Shown piece after piece: positions 1-8,105 of a stretch of 64,000 nt of DNA. Numbering within the stretch: position 1 is the stretch's first letter; each line of letters opens with the position of its first letter. The stretch is taken from positions 34,774-98,773 of the forward strand of contig JALSQX010000104.1 in assembly GCA_026985075.1 (NCBI GenBank), given 5' to 3'. The notes under the pieces are model-generated. The model did no database searches, was not told the origin of the DNA, and saw only the letters and a program-made list of their open reading frames with translations. The DNA comes from Blastocatellia bacterium. GTDB lineage: Bacteria > Acidobacteriota > Blastocatellia > HR10 > J050. The position numbers and the translations under genes were made by a program.

Positions 1-1910
1 GCAAGCACCACCTGCGCCAACTGCTGAGCCAGGACACCCAGGATACCCGCGGCCTCATCGTCTCCATGATCCACAAGTTTGACGAGGCGGACGCCAACCT
101 GAACAGCCGCCCTAACATCTTCGTGCTCATCGACGAGGCCCACCGCTCTACCGGCAGCGACCTGGGTAACTACCTGATGGGCGCGCTGCCTAACGCCACC
201 TTCATCGGCTTCACCGGCACGCCCATCGACAAAACCGCCCACGGCAAGGGCACCTTCAAGGTCTTCGGCGGCGACGACCCCGGCGGCTACCTGGACAAAT
301 ATTCCATCCGCGAATCCATCGAAGACGGCACTACCGTGCCCCTCCACTACCAGATGGCCCCCAACGACCTCATCGTGGACCGGGAGGCCATGGAACGGGA
401 GTTCTGGGCTGCGGCCAAACTGGAAGGCGTGGCCGACGTAGAAGAACTCAACCGCGTGCTGGACCGGGCGGTGAGGCTTAAAAACATGCTCAAAAACCGT
501 GAACGGGTGAACAAGATCGCTCACTTCGTGGCCGACCACTTCCGCCAGTACGTGCAGCCCATGGGCTACAAAGCCCTTCTGGTGGCCGTAGATCGGGAGG
601 CGTGCTGCCTCTACAAGGAAGCCCTGGATCGCGATTTGTCCTCGGAGATGAGCCGGGTGGTCATCAGTCGCAGTCACAACGACCCGCCCGAACTCAAGCA
701 CTACCACCTGAGCGACGACGAAGAGGCCGCCGTGCGCAAGGCGTTTCGCAAGCCGGACGGAAACCCGCAGATCCTCATCGTCACCGAGAAACTGCTCACC
801 GGCTACGACGCTCCCATCCTCTACTGCATGTATCTGGACAAGCCGATGCGCGATCACGTGCTGCTGCAGGCCATCGCCCGCGTCAACCGTCCTTACGAGG
901 ACGAGGAGGGCCGGCGCAAGACGAACGGCCTCATTGTGGACTTCGTGGGCATCTTCGACAACCTGGAGCGGGCCTTGGCCTTCGATTCCCAGGATGTGGA
1001 AGGCGTGGTGGAAGGACTGGACGTGCTCAAGGAGCGGTTCGCGGCCCTAATGGAGCGCGGGCGACAGGAACACCTGCCGTTAAGCGCGGGGAAGAGCGAG
1101 GACAAAGCCGCCGAGGCCGTGCTGGAGCATTTCCGCGATAGGGAAATTCGGGAGGGCTTTTACGCCTACTTCCGGGAACTGGAAGAGGTATACGAAATCC
1201 TCTCTCCCGATCCATTTCTACGCCCCTTCCTGGGGGATTACCAACGACTGGTGGATATGTATCGCCTGCTGCGCAGCGCCTACGAGCCGCATGTGCCGGT
1301 GGACAAATCCTTCCTCCGCAAGACGGCCGAGATCGTGCAAAAGCACACGGCGACCGATGCCGTGCGCGAGCCACGGGAAACCTATGAGATCGGCGCCGAG
1401 GCGTTGTTGGCGCTGATCGCTCAGGAGAAGCCCGATACGGTCAAGGTGTTCAACCTGCTGCGGGAACTCTACCGCCTGGTGGCGGCCCAAGGCCGTGAAC
1501 AACCCCACCTCATTCCTATCGGCGAGCGGGCCGAGGCCATCCGCCGGGCATTTGAGGAGCGGCAAATCAACTCTTGCCAGGCGTTGGAAGAACTGGACGC
1601 GCTGGTGCGCCAGTTGCAGGAGGCCCAGGAAAAGCGTGAGGAAAGCGACCTCTCGCCCGAGGCCTATGCGGTCGCCTGGTGGCTGCGGGTGCAGAAGGGA
1701 GTGGATGAAGCTCAAGCTCAGCAGATTGCGGAACAGATGGAAGCGGCTTTTCAGAAATTCCCCCACTGGGTGACCAGTGCCCGGCAGGAGGGAGAACTGC
1801 GCCGGGCGATGTACAAGGTGCTGATAAAGGCGAACGCGAACGTTCCGGCCAGCGATGTGGTCACCTGGACCGACCAGATTTTGACGTTGCTGCGGAGGGC
1901 TGGCAAATGA
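1..1910 (+). CDS. hsdR: Type I restriction enzyme HsdR, C-terminal part (5' truncated by window)
   Basis: This is the motor/translocase half of a type I restriction-modification R subunit, which uses ATP to move DNA before cleavage. The frame is open from base 3, so the gene starts upstream of the window. The Walker B/DEAH box (LIDEAHRS) lies near 127-150 and helicase motif III (FTGTP) near 209-223. The second RecA domain carries LLTGYDAP and the motif VI-like stretch QAIARVNRPY near 865-895. The long helical tail after residue ~350 is typical of HsdR. The nuclease domain and Walker A lie outside the window, as would hsdM and hsdS. The stop overlaps the next start (ATGA), so the two genes are translationally coupled. 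Confidence 0.93.
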   Translation, partial: KHHLRQLLSQDTQDTRGLIVSMIHKFDEADANLNSRPNIFVLIDEAHRSTGSDLGNYLMGALPNATFIGFTGTPIDKTAHGKGTFKVFGGDDPGGYLDKYSIRESIEDGTTVPLHYQMAPNDLIVDREAMEREFWAAAKLEGVADVEELNRVLDRAVRLKNMLKNRERVNKIAHFVADHFRQYVQPMGYKALLVAVDREACCLYKEALDRDLSSEMSRVVISRSHNDPPELKHYHLSDDEEAAVRKAFRKPDGNPQILIVTEKLLTGYDAPILYCMYLDKPMRDHVLLQAIARVNRPYEDEEGRRKTNGLIVDFVGIFDNLERALAFDSQDVEGVVEGLDVLKERFAALMERGRQEHLPLSAGKSEDKAAEAVLEHFRDREIREGFYAYFRELEEVYEILSPDPFLRPFLGDYQRLVDMYRLLRSAYEPHVPVDKSFLRKTAEIVQKHTATDAVREPRETYEIGAEALLALIAQEKPDTVKVFNLLRELYRLVAAQGREQPHLIPIGERAEAIRRAFEERQINSCQALEELDALVRQLQEAQEKREESDLSPEAYAVAWWLRVQKGVDEAQAQQIAEQMEAAFQKFPHWVTSARQEGELRRAMYKVLIKANANVPASDVVTWTDQILTLLRRAGK

Positions 1911-2563
1911 AGAGAACAAACGATCCCGTGCGGGCGCAGCATGCTGCGCCCAATAAGACGGTGGAGACAACCACCCGGTCGCCCTTACAGGAGGCCGTTG
2001 ACCGGGATATTCTGATTGCCGAGGCGCAAGCCTGGGCACGGCGTATCGGCGTGGAAGATCGTCTGCGGGAAATTCATATCCGCCCCATGAAGCGTAAGTG
2101 GGCCAGCATCTCCACCCTCGGACGGTTGACGTTGAGCGCCGACCTGCTTCATCAACCGCCATCCTTTCGGCGTGAGGTCATCGTGCACGAACTGGTGCAC
2201 CTGAAAATGAATCATGGGGCGCATAATAAACTGTTTCGTTCTCTTATGCGGACGTACCTTGCTGAACAAACCGATGCCGGAACTAAGCGGTGTAGACAGA
2301 TCGTCCATCCACTTCCTCGATGGCTTGCTCTAGCCCCTCCTTCACGAGCAAGGCGAGGCACTCGCCAAGACCTGGGTGGCTTACGACATCACAGGCCTCT
2401 GTGGATAACTGTCTCCGCCGTATGGAGGGGCTGCCAGATTCTATCGAGAAGGCGCTCCCGCGGTGGAGGCGCGTTACGACAAGCCACGCTATGCCTGAGC
2501 GCAAGGTTTCTGCTGTTGACCGCCTTGCTCAACAAACTCGAGACGCATTCTCTCAGGAACTAA
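1907..2563 (+). CDS. YgjP-like (DUF45) metal-dependent hydrolase, C-terminus doubtful
   Basis: This is a small zinc-metallopeptidase-like protein of the YgjP/SprT-like group, often encoded directly after hsdR. The zinc site HELVHLKMNHGAHNKLF sits at about residues 95-111 (HExxH followed by a third His), and the family usually ends shortly after the following RSLMRTYL helix. Here the frame runs about 95 residues further into low-complexity Arg/Leu-rich sequence that looks unlike protein. A frameshift or a lost stop near 2270 is therefore likely, and the functional part is probably residues 1-120. It overlaps hsdR by 4 bp, which suggests co-expression. Its exact role with the restriction system is not established. 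Confidence 0.75.
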   Translation: MKRTNDPVRAQHAAPNKTVETTTRSPLQEAVDRDILIAEAQAWARRIGVEDRLREIHIRPMKRKWASISTLGRLTLSADLLHQPPSFRREVIVHELVHLKMNHGAHNKLFRSLMRTYLAEQTDAGTKRCRQIVHPLPRWLALAPPSRARRGTRQDLGGLRHHRPLWITVSAVWRGCQILSRRRSRGGGALRQATLCLSARFLLLTALLNKLETHSLRN

Positions 2564-2836
<273 letters not shown>

Positions 2837-2926
2837 TAGATTTTTATAGCACCAAATCACAACGGGTGCAACCACTTCGAGTGCGCCAATCAGAAGGAGA
2901 GACGCGGTGAGAGAGTCAAGAACAAA

Positions 2927-3356
2927 GCGCAGCAGCAATCCCGGGTCTGCAGGCGAGCGGTGGGGTCTCCTGCGAGTGAAGGGTGGGCCTTCCACTAGCT
3001 GACAACTGACTGCTCCCCGCCGGCAAGCGACGGGGCCTCCTGAGGAGGTAGAGTGACACCACTCGATGAGCCGACAACTGATGCCTCCCCGCGGGCGAGC
3101 CGCAGGGTTTCCTGGGTGGGGAGGAGGAGTTGCCCGACGTTGCGTGACGACAACGTCGGCACGCGCGGGCTCAGCGGGGGTCCTGGAGGGGGAGGAGGAA
3201 TTGCCCGGCTGGCTGACAACTGACACCCTTCCGTGGGCGAGCCGCGGGATCTCCTGAGGCGGTGGGGCGACATCGCTCGACGAACTGACAACTGATACTT
3301 CCCCGCGGGCGAGCGGCGGGGCTTCTCCTGCAGGTGAGAAATGAACTCTCCCACTA
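2927..3356. repeat. Degenerate 72-bp tandem repeat, about six units
   Basis: Units begin at about 2927, 2999, 3071, 3143, 3213 and 3285, 70-72 bp apart. Most start with CTGACAACTGA, followed by a GC-rich inverted repeat whose consensus is CCCCGCGG-GCGAG-CCGCGGGG and then TCTCCTGAGG. The rest of the unit is also similar between copies (for example 3045-3070 against 3259-3284), so this is a whole-unit minisatellite and not a repeat-spacer array. The period is a multiple of three, which keeps spurious frames open on the minus strand. No gene is called here. Confidence 0.8.
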
Positions 3357-3522
3357 CATGATGAATGCGCCCGGGGAAGCTGGGTCGTGCCGGAGCCCTG
3401 TGACGCCACCTCGATGGTTCCGCAGCGATGCCTTCAGGAACGCGTAACGCGAGGCACCATCCGATGTAGCGTTGTTGTCGCCCGCCATGGTGAGCGGAGA
3501 GCCCCCGAGCGCTTCCCGGGCG

Positions 3523-3622
3523 TTCACTGTACCGATTGCGGATAGAGGGAAAAGAGTATAGAGCGACCGCTCTACGTCGCCTTCCTTCTCGAGCATTCAC
3601 TGTACCGATTGTGGATAGAGGA
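3523..3622. repeat. 26-bp direct repeat pair flanking the 3' end of the cytochrome gene
   Basis: TTCACTGTACCGATTG at 3523 and at 3597 is followed in both copies by near-identical bases, for 26 bp with one mismatch (3523-3548 and 3597-3622). The second copy contains the last codons and stop of the pentahaem cytochrome gene. The first copy lies 74 bp downstream of it in gene orientation. Confidence 0.75.
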
Positions 3623-4409
3623 GTTTCATGAGTCGGTCCTTGACGCGACCGGCTCGCTCGAAGGCCTCGTCCGCTTTTTTTCTCACCACATCGAACTCCA
3701 GCGCGTGCCACTCTATTTTCGCCTCCGAGAGAACGGTCTTCGCCGCTTTCAGTTGGCGGGCCTCTTCGGTCACATTGAGCTTTTTCTCCTGGCCAACTTC
3801 CAGCAAACGATCCGCCCAGACGAACATGCCATTGGCCCGATTCAACGCCTCCATGACCTGCTGGGCTCGTTCGGGAATCTCCGGTCGCGGCGGCAAGAGT
3901 CCACCCACCGTGTTATGGCAGCGAGCGCAAAGGGCAGCCGCTTCCGTCGGACTCTGAACCACGGCAGCGGCCATGTGCTCGTGACACGTCGAGCAACTGG
4001 GCCCCATGTTCGATTCCTTCAGTTTCTGGTAGTGTCGGCTCTCCACGAAAGAAGCGACTACTCGGGGGTGACAGGTCCGGCACGTGTCGGGGAGATGGGC
4101 CGGATGAACCCGACTTTGCGGCCGATCGGCGGGGAAGACGCCCTGGTGCGCTCGCTCGCGCTCATTGGTCGTTGGGTCACCTCCATGGCACTTTTCGCAC
4201 CCCACGCCGTTGTCCCGGTGCAAGGAGGTATGCCAGTCATAATACTTGTTGCTCACCGAGAGTGGGGTGGTGAGGCGGGAGTGGCAATTGACGCAATGAT
4301 TCTCGGAGAACGAAACTCCCTCCTGCTGGGCCCGGGACAGAGTGCCTCCAAAAAGAATTGCCGCGGCCAGAAAACTCATGACACAAAGGACGTCGAATTT
4401 CTTGCTCAT
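3597..4409 (-). CDS. Secreted pentahaem cytochrome c
   Basis: This is a periplasmic multihaem electron carrier. The 270-aa protein starts with MSKKFDVLC and a hydrophobic signal segment ending near LSRAQQ. It carries five CxxCH haem sites: CVNCH, CEKCH, CRTCH, CSTCH and CARCH. Extra His residues between the motifs could be distal ligands, as in NapC/NrfH and tetrahaem c554 families. The C-terminal ~90 residues are haem-free and helical with alternating charges. I chose the ATG at 4407-4409 because GGGAGGG lies just upstream and the signal peptide follows directly; the longer frame adds a charged non-signal leader. No catalytic partner is adjacent, so the redox substrate is unknown. Confidence 0.88.
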   Translation of the reverse strand: MSKKFDVLCVMSFLAAAILFGGTLSRAQQEGVSFSENHCVNCHSRLTTPLSVSNKYYDWHTSLHRDNGVGCEKCHGGDPTTNERERAHQGVFPADRPQSRVHPAHLPDTCRTCHPRVVASFVESRHYQKLKESNMGPSCSTCHEHMAAAVVQSPTEAAALCARCHNTVGGLLPPRPEIPERAQQVMEALNRANGMFVWADRLLEVGQEKKLNVTEEARQLKAAKTVLSEAKIEWHALEFDVVRKKADEAFERAGRVKDRLMKLLYPQSVQ

Positions 4410-5037
4410 CGTGCCCTCCCGATCAACGTTTTCTCTTTCGAAAATAGACGACGGACGACCGATGACCGGCGACCGACGCTCTCTTTTCATCTCCTCGCTG
4501 TGGCTCGGGCGCGCCATAACTCACTCCCTTGGTGAGATCCTTGGGGAGGCGATATCGCCCCCCCATGGCGTATCTCTCGGTCGAGGCCCGGACTCCATCG
4601 AGCCGGGCCATCTCCCTGCGACGACACCCCATCGTCAGTACAGCAATCATCGTGCCACGAGGGAGGCTGAAGAGATCTCCCCCTGATCCATTGCAATCCC
4701 AGAGGTTAGGGCGAGAGAGAAGGGACTCGTGTAGAATGCGCGGCCTCGCCTTGGCGATTTCCCCCAGGACGAGTGGGCCATATCCCCTGGAAGCGATCCC
4801 ACCAAAGTGAGGCCATCAATAGTGAGGGAAGATCCACCTGATGCGACTCGGTCAATGCCCGTTCCGGGCTCATCGGACGGATGGTGCCCTCCTGGGCGAC
4901 GCCCTGCTCCTGGTGATGGTCGCATCTTCACGCGCAGGCTCGTTCGAGAAGAGAGGTGTGAGGGAACTGATGAGCCGATGCACATCCTGATCGGGACGTT
5001 CCACTCCCCATCGGCGTGGGGACGTCCGAGAGGTCTC
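4410..5037. other. Intergenic region between divergent cytochrome and purD genes
   Basis: No convincing gene is visible on either strand. Positions about 4447-4477 hold short iterated GAC(C/G)GAC-type repeats. A CTTTCGAAAATAGA word at about 4435-4448 recurs at 13894 in the REP-like hairpin. Short frames here have no recognisable domain. Confidence 0.5.
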
Positions 5038-5066
5038 TTGACACTGTCGGTCGGGTATGCCAGTAT
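5038..5066 (+). promoter_or_regulatory. Putative purD promoter
   Basis: TTGACA at 5038-5043 is followed after 17 bp by CAGTAT at 5061-5066, a perfect -35 with a weak -10. The ATG of purD is only 12 bp past the -10, so the transcript would be nearly leaderless. Confidence 0.4.
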
Positions 5067-5077
5067 CTTGCCGGGTT

Positions 5078-6343
5078 ATGAGAGTTCTGGTCATCGGATC
5101 GGGTGGGCGAGAGCACGCCATCGTCTGGAAACTCCATCAAAGTCCCATCGTCTCCCAGCTCATCTGTGCGCCGGGCAATGCCGGCATCGCCGAATTGGCG
5201 ACGTGTTCCCCAGTGAGCGTGACTGATATCGACGGGCTCGTCAGGCTGGCCGAGGCCGAGCGCGTCGATCTCACGCTGGTCGGCCCGGAAGCGCCGCTGG
5301 TCGCCGGCCTCGTCGATGCCTTCCAGGCGCGCGGATTGGCCATCGTGGGACCGACCCGAGCCGCCGCGCAACTGGAGGGCTCCAAGGTGCTGGCCAAGGA
5401 GTTCATGGCGCGACACGGCATTCCCACGGCTCCCTTCGTGATTTGCGATTCGCCCCGGGCGGCGCATCGCGTGATCGCTTCGGGCCGGTTCGGTTATCCG
5501 GTGGTGGTGAAAGCCGATGGCTTGGCCGCCGGCAAGGGCGTGACGGTGGCCGAGACCCGCGAGCAGGCTGAGCAAGCCATCGAGCGCACCATGGTCGAGA
5601 GGGCGTTCGGTGCGGCCGGTGAACGAGTGGTGATCGAAGAATGCCTCTTCGGGCGCGAAGCGAGTTTCTTCCTGTTCACCGATGGCCAGACGATCGCGCC
5701 CATGCCCGCCGCTCAGGACTACAAGCGGGCCCTGGATGGCGATCGAGGACCGAACACCGGAGGGATGGGGTCAATCTCGGCCCCGGAATTGATCGCTCGG
5801 GAAGTCTGGCAGGCGATCCTGGACACCATCGCGCGGCCCACCATAGAGGCGATGCGCGCCGAGGGACGGCCCTATCGCGGCGTTCTCTACATCGGGCTCA
5901 TGCTCACGCCGGAAGGGCCGAAGGTGCTCGAATACAACGTGCGCCTGGGCGATCCCGAAGCCCAGGTCATTCTCCCGCGTCTGGAGACGGATCTGGTGGA
6001 GATCGGCCAGGCCATCATCGGTGGAGAATTGGACAAGATCGAACTCCGTTGGAGTTCCCGGGCGACAGCCTGTGTCATCGCCGCTTCGGGAGGATATCCG
6101 GGACGGTATGAGAAGGGGTTCCCCATCCGTGGGCTCGATGAGGTGGCCGCCATGCCCGACGTCGTCGTCTTTCATGCCGGGACGGCGCGCTCGGATGAGG
6201 GACAGATCGTGACCAACGGTGGCCGCGTATTGGGCGTCACCGCCTGGGACGCTACCTTGCCGGACGCCGTCAACCGCGCCTATCGGGCCCTCTCGCGCAT
6301 TCACTTCCAGGGCATGCACTACCGCCGCGATATCGGGGCCTGA
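5078..6343 (+). CDS. purD: Phosphoribosylamine-glycine ligase
   Basis: This is GAR synthetase, the second step of purine synthesis, joining phosphoribosylamine and glycine with ATP. The 421-aa length is typical. The start MRVLVIGSGGREHAIVWKL is the classic PurD N-terminus, so I start at 5078 and not at the upstream in-frame ATG. ATP-grasp features follow: the FGYPVVVKADGLAAGKGV lysine loop, the GPNTGGMGS loop and the VRLGDPEAQVILPRL segment. The gene appears monocistronic, with no other pur genes nearby. Confidence 0.97.
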   Translation: MRVLVIGSGGREHAIVWKLHQSPIVSQLICAPGNAGIAELATCSPVSVTDIDGLVRLAEAERVDLTLVGPEAPLVAGLVDAFQARGLAIVGPTRAAAQLEGSKVLAKEFMARHGIPTAPFVICDSPRAAHRVIASGRFGYPVVVKADGLAAGKGVTVAETREQAEQAIERTMVERAFGAAGERVVIEECLFGREASFFLFTDGQTIAPMPAAQDYKRALDGDRGPNTGGMGSISAPELIAREVWQAILDTIARPTIEAMRAEGRPYRGVLYIGLMLTPEGPKVLEYNVRLGDPEAQVILPRLETDLVEIGQAIIGGELDKIELRWSSRATACVIAASGGYPGRYEKGFPIRGLDEVAAMPDVVVFHAGTARSDEGQIVTNGGRVLGVTAWDATLPDAVNRAYRALSRIHFQGMHYRRDIGA

Positions 6344-6451
6344 CGCTCGATCGGCTTCCGGCCGGCCGTCGTCGAGCGGCTCCTGTTCTTCCGCATCGTG
6401 GGCGCGCCAGTGAATTCTCATTTCTCCCTTCTTTCCTGCGCCCCAGTGTTT

Positions 6452-6457
6452 TATAAT
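6452..6457 (+). promoter_or_regulatory. Putative -10 box of the pspA operon
   Basis: A perfect TATAAT stands 29 bp before the pspA start, with GGGAGG as ribosome site at 6471-6476. No good -35 is visible at 16-18 bp spacing, which may mean activator dependence. No sigma-54 -24/-12 signature was noticed. Confidence 0.45.
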
Positions 6458-6485
6458 CGAGAGAAAATGTGGGAGGCTGACGATC

Positions 6486-7253
6486 ATGTGGGAACGAATC
6501 AAGCGATTGTTTCGGGCCATCTTTGGCGGCATCCTGGAACGGGCCGAAGATCCCGAGCTCATCCTTCAGCAGGTCATCCGCGACATGCGCGACAAGATCC
6601 CTCAGATGAACGAAAATGTGGCTCAGGTGATGGCCACACAAAAGCTCTTGGAGAGAGAGGTGACCTCGCTGGAGCGGGAGATTCAGGAGCTGGATGCCAA
6701 GATCCGCGCCGCCGTGAAACAAGGGCGCGATGACATTGCCACGACGTTCATCGGCGCCATGCAAGAGAAGCAAGCTGCCCTGGAACGATCGCGCCAACAA
6801 CTGGAATCAGCGCGAGCGGCGACCGAACAGGCCATCCGATTTCGGGATAATTACCTCATGCAACTGAAAAAACGGCAGGCCGAAGCGATGAAACTCATCG
6901 CCGAACATCGCCGCGCGCGCATGCAAGAACAACTGGCGCAGGCGATGGCCAGTTTTCAAGTAGGCGATGAGTCGGCCACCTTCGAGGAGATGCGCGATAA
7001 AATCGCTCAACGCATGGCCGCCGCTGAAGCGAAAATGGAACTGAGCACCACGGGCGTGGAAGCCCAGATCACTGAGATCGAAAAAGAGGCCCTCTCGGTG
7101 CAGGTGCAGGATACGCTGCTGGCCTACAAACGGCAATTAGGTCTCATTCCCGAAGAGGCGGCGCCTCCCTCACCGGCCCCAACCGTTGCTGAGGAAGCGC
7201 CCGCCCACCCGGAGAAGACATTGGGTCCATCGGAGAAAGAACGAGCCGAGTGA
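6486..7253 (+). CDS. pspA: PspA/IM30 (Vipp1) family membrane-remodelling protein
   Basis: This is an ESCRT-III-superfamily coat protein that binds stressed inner membrane. The N-terminal amphipathic helix is MWERIKRLFRAIFGGILERA. After it come the conserved EDPELILQQVIRDMRDKI hairpin and a long coiled coil to about residue 220 (KLLEREV, AIRFRDNYLMQLKKRQAEA). The last ~30 residues are Pro/Ala/Glu-rich and probably disordered, longer than in E. coli PspA but not a clear Vipp1 helix. It is the first gene of a three-gene operon; the next start is only 10 bp after its stop. No pspF, pspB or pspC is nearby, so regulation differs from the enterobacterial system. Confidence 0.95.
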   Translation: MWERIKRLFRAIFGGILERAEDPELILQQVIRDMRDKIPQMNENVAQVMATQKLLEREVTSLEREIQELDAKIRAAVKQGRDDIATTFIGAMQEKQAALERSRQQLESARAATEQAIRFRDNYLMQLKKRQAEAMKLIAEHRRARMQEQLAQAMASFQVGDESATFEEMRDKIAQRMAAAEAKMELSTTGVEAQITEIEKEALSVQVQDTLLAYKRQLGLIPEEAAPPSPAPTVAEEAPAHPEKTLGPSEKERAE

Positions 7254-7262
7254 GGCAGAGCC

Positions 7263-8105
7263 ATGGCCGAGAAGATCAATTACTACTGGGAGGCGTTCAA
7301 GGAGCCCTTGAATCTCTGGCCCCTGTTGGGCATCCTCGTGGCTGCGGCGACCTACGCCGCCAATGGCTGGGAGCTGGTGGGAGGCATCATTCTGGCCAGT
7401 GGGCTGGGATTGGAAGCGCTCTACCTGAGCACCGTTCCCTCCAGCGGATTCTACAAGCGCGTCGTGGAGCGGCGTCGATTGCGCAAGCTGACCGAACAGC
7501 GGCGTCGGGCGCGCGAGGAGCTGATCAAGAAATTCGATCCCCGGGAACGAGAGGCGGTCGAATATCTCCGCTGGTTGAAGGAGCAAATCTACTCCAACTA
7601 TAAGCGGTTCACGCGATCCAAAGAGATCCCCCCGGATATTCGCACCCTGGATGCCATGTGGGAGCGATTCGTCGATTTCCTCGATGTCTATCGCCGGTGC
7701 AAGAACCACCTGCGCGCTTTCAGCCGACAGGCCATCGAGAACCAGATCGCTCAGGCGGAACGGAATCTGCAAACCGCCGATGAGAAGACGCGGAGAGTCA
7801 TCGAAAACAATCTGCAGATCCTGCGCGGTCGTCTGGCCGAATACGAAGGCATCCAGCGAGCCGTGAAAATGCTCGAAGCCCAACTTCAATCCATCGAGAA
7901 TTTCTTCGGCCTGGTCAATGACAAAGTGGTGACCATGTCCTCCATCGACAGCATTTCCTCCATCGACTTCAACTCCATCCTCTCCAGCATCGAGATGACG
8001 CGCTCATTACTGGAGGAGACGGCGCCGATGATGGCCGCGTTGGACGCCCTGCAACGCGAAGAGTCGCCGCCGCTTCGACCCCAGGTGAGCGCCGAACAGC
8101 GATGA
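7263..8105 (+). CDS. Membrane-anchored coiled-coil protein of PspA-AAA operon (unrecognised family)
   Basis: I do not recognise this 280-aa family. Two hydrophobic segments lie at about residues 18-33 (LWPLLGILVAAATYAA) and 36-55 (WELVGGIILASGLGLEALYL). They are followed by a basic stretch (ERRRLRKLTEQRRRARE) that would sit in the cytoplasm. Residues ~80-240 are predicted helical coiled coil. The end holds a Ser/Ile-rich SSIDSISSIDF segment and a Pro-rich tail. It lies between pspA (10-bp gap) and the AAA ATPase gene (stop overlaps its start). An attractive inference is that it anchors or recruits PspA or the ATPase at the membrane, but nothing in the sequence proves this. Confidence 0.85.
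   Translation: MAEKINYYWEAFKEPLNLWPLLGILVAAATYAANGWELVGGIILASGLGLEALYLSTVPSSGFYKRVVERRRLRKLTEQRRRAREELIKKFDPREREAVEYLRWLKEQIYSNYKRFTRSKEIPPDIRTLDAMWERFVDFLDVYRRCKNHLRAFSRQAIENQIAQAERNLQTADEKTRRVIENNLQILRGRLAEYEGIQRAVKMLEAQLQSIENFFGLVNDKVVTMSSIDSISSIDFNSILSSIEMTRSLLEETAPMMAALDALQREESPPLRPQVSAEQR

Noticed and set aside
2927..3356. CRISPR array
   Set aside because: Sequence between the palindromic parts is also similar from unit to unit, so there are no distinct spacers.
4852..5037. Riboswitch upstream of purD
   Set aside because: I could not find the conserved cores of purine, glycine or SAM riboswitches, and the promoter sits too close to the ATG to leave an RNA leader.
6270..6800. Minus-strand frame between purD and pspA
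   Set aside because: Covers the ends of two confident genes and the -10 box; no domain.
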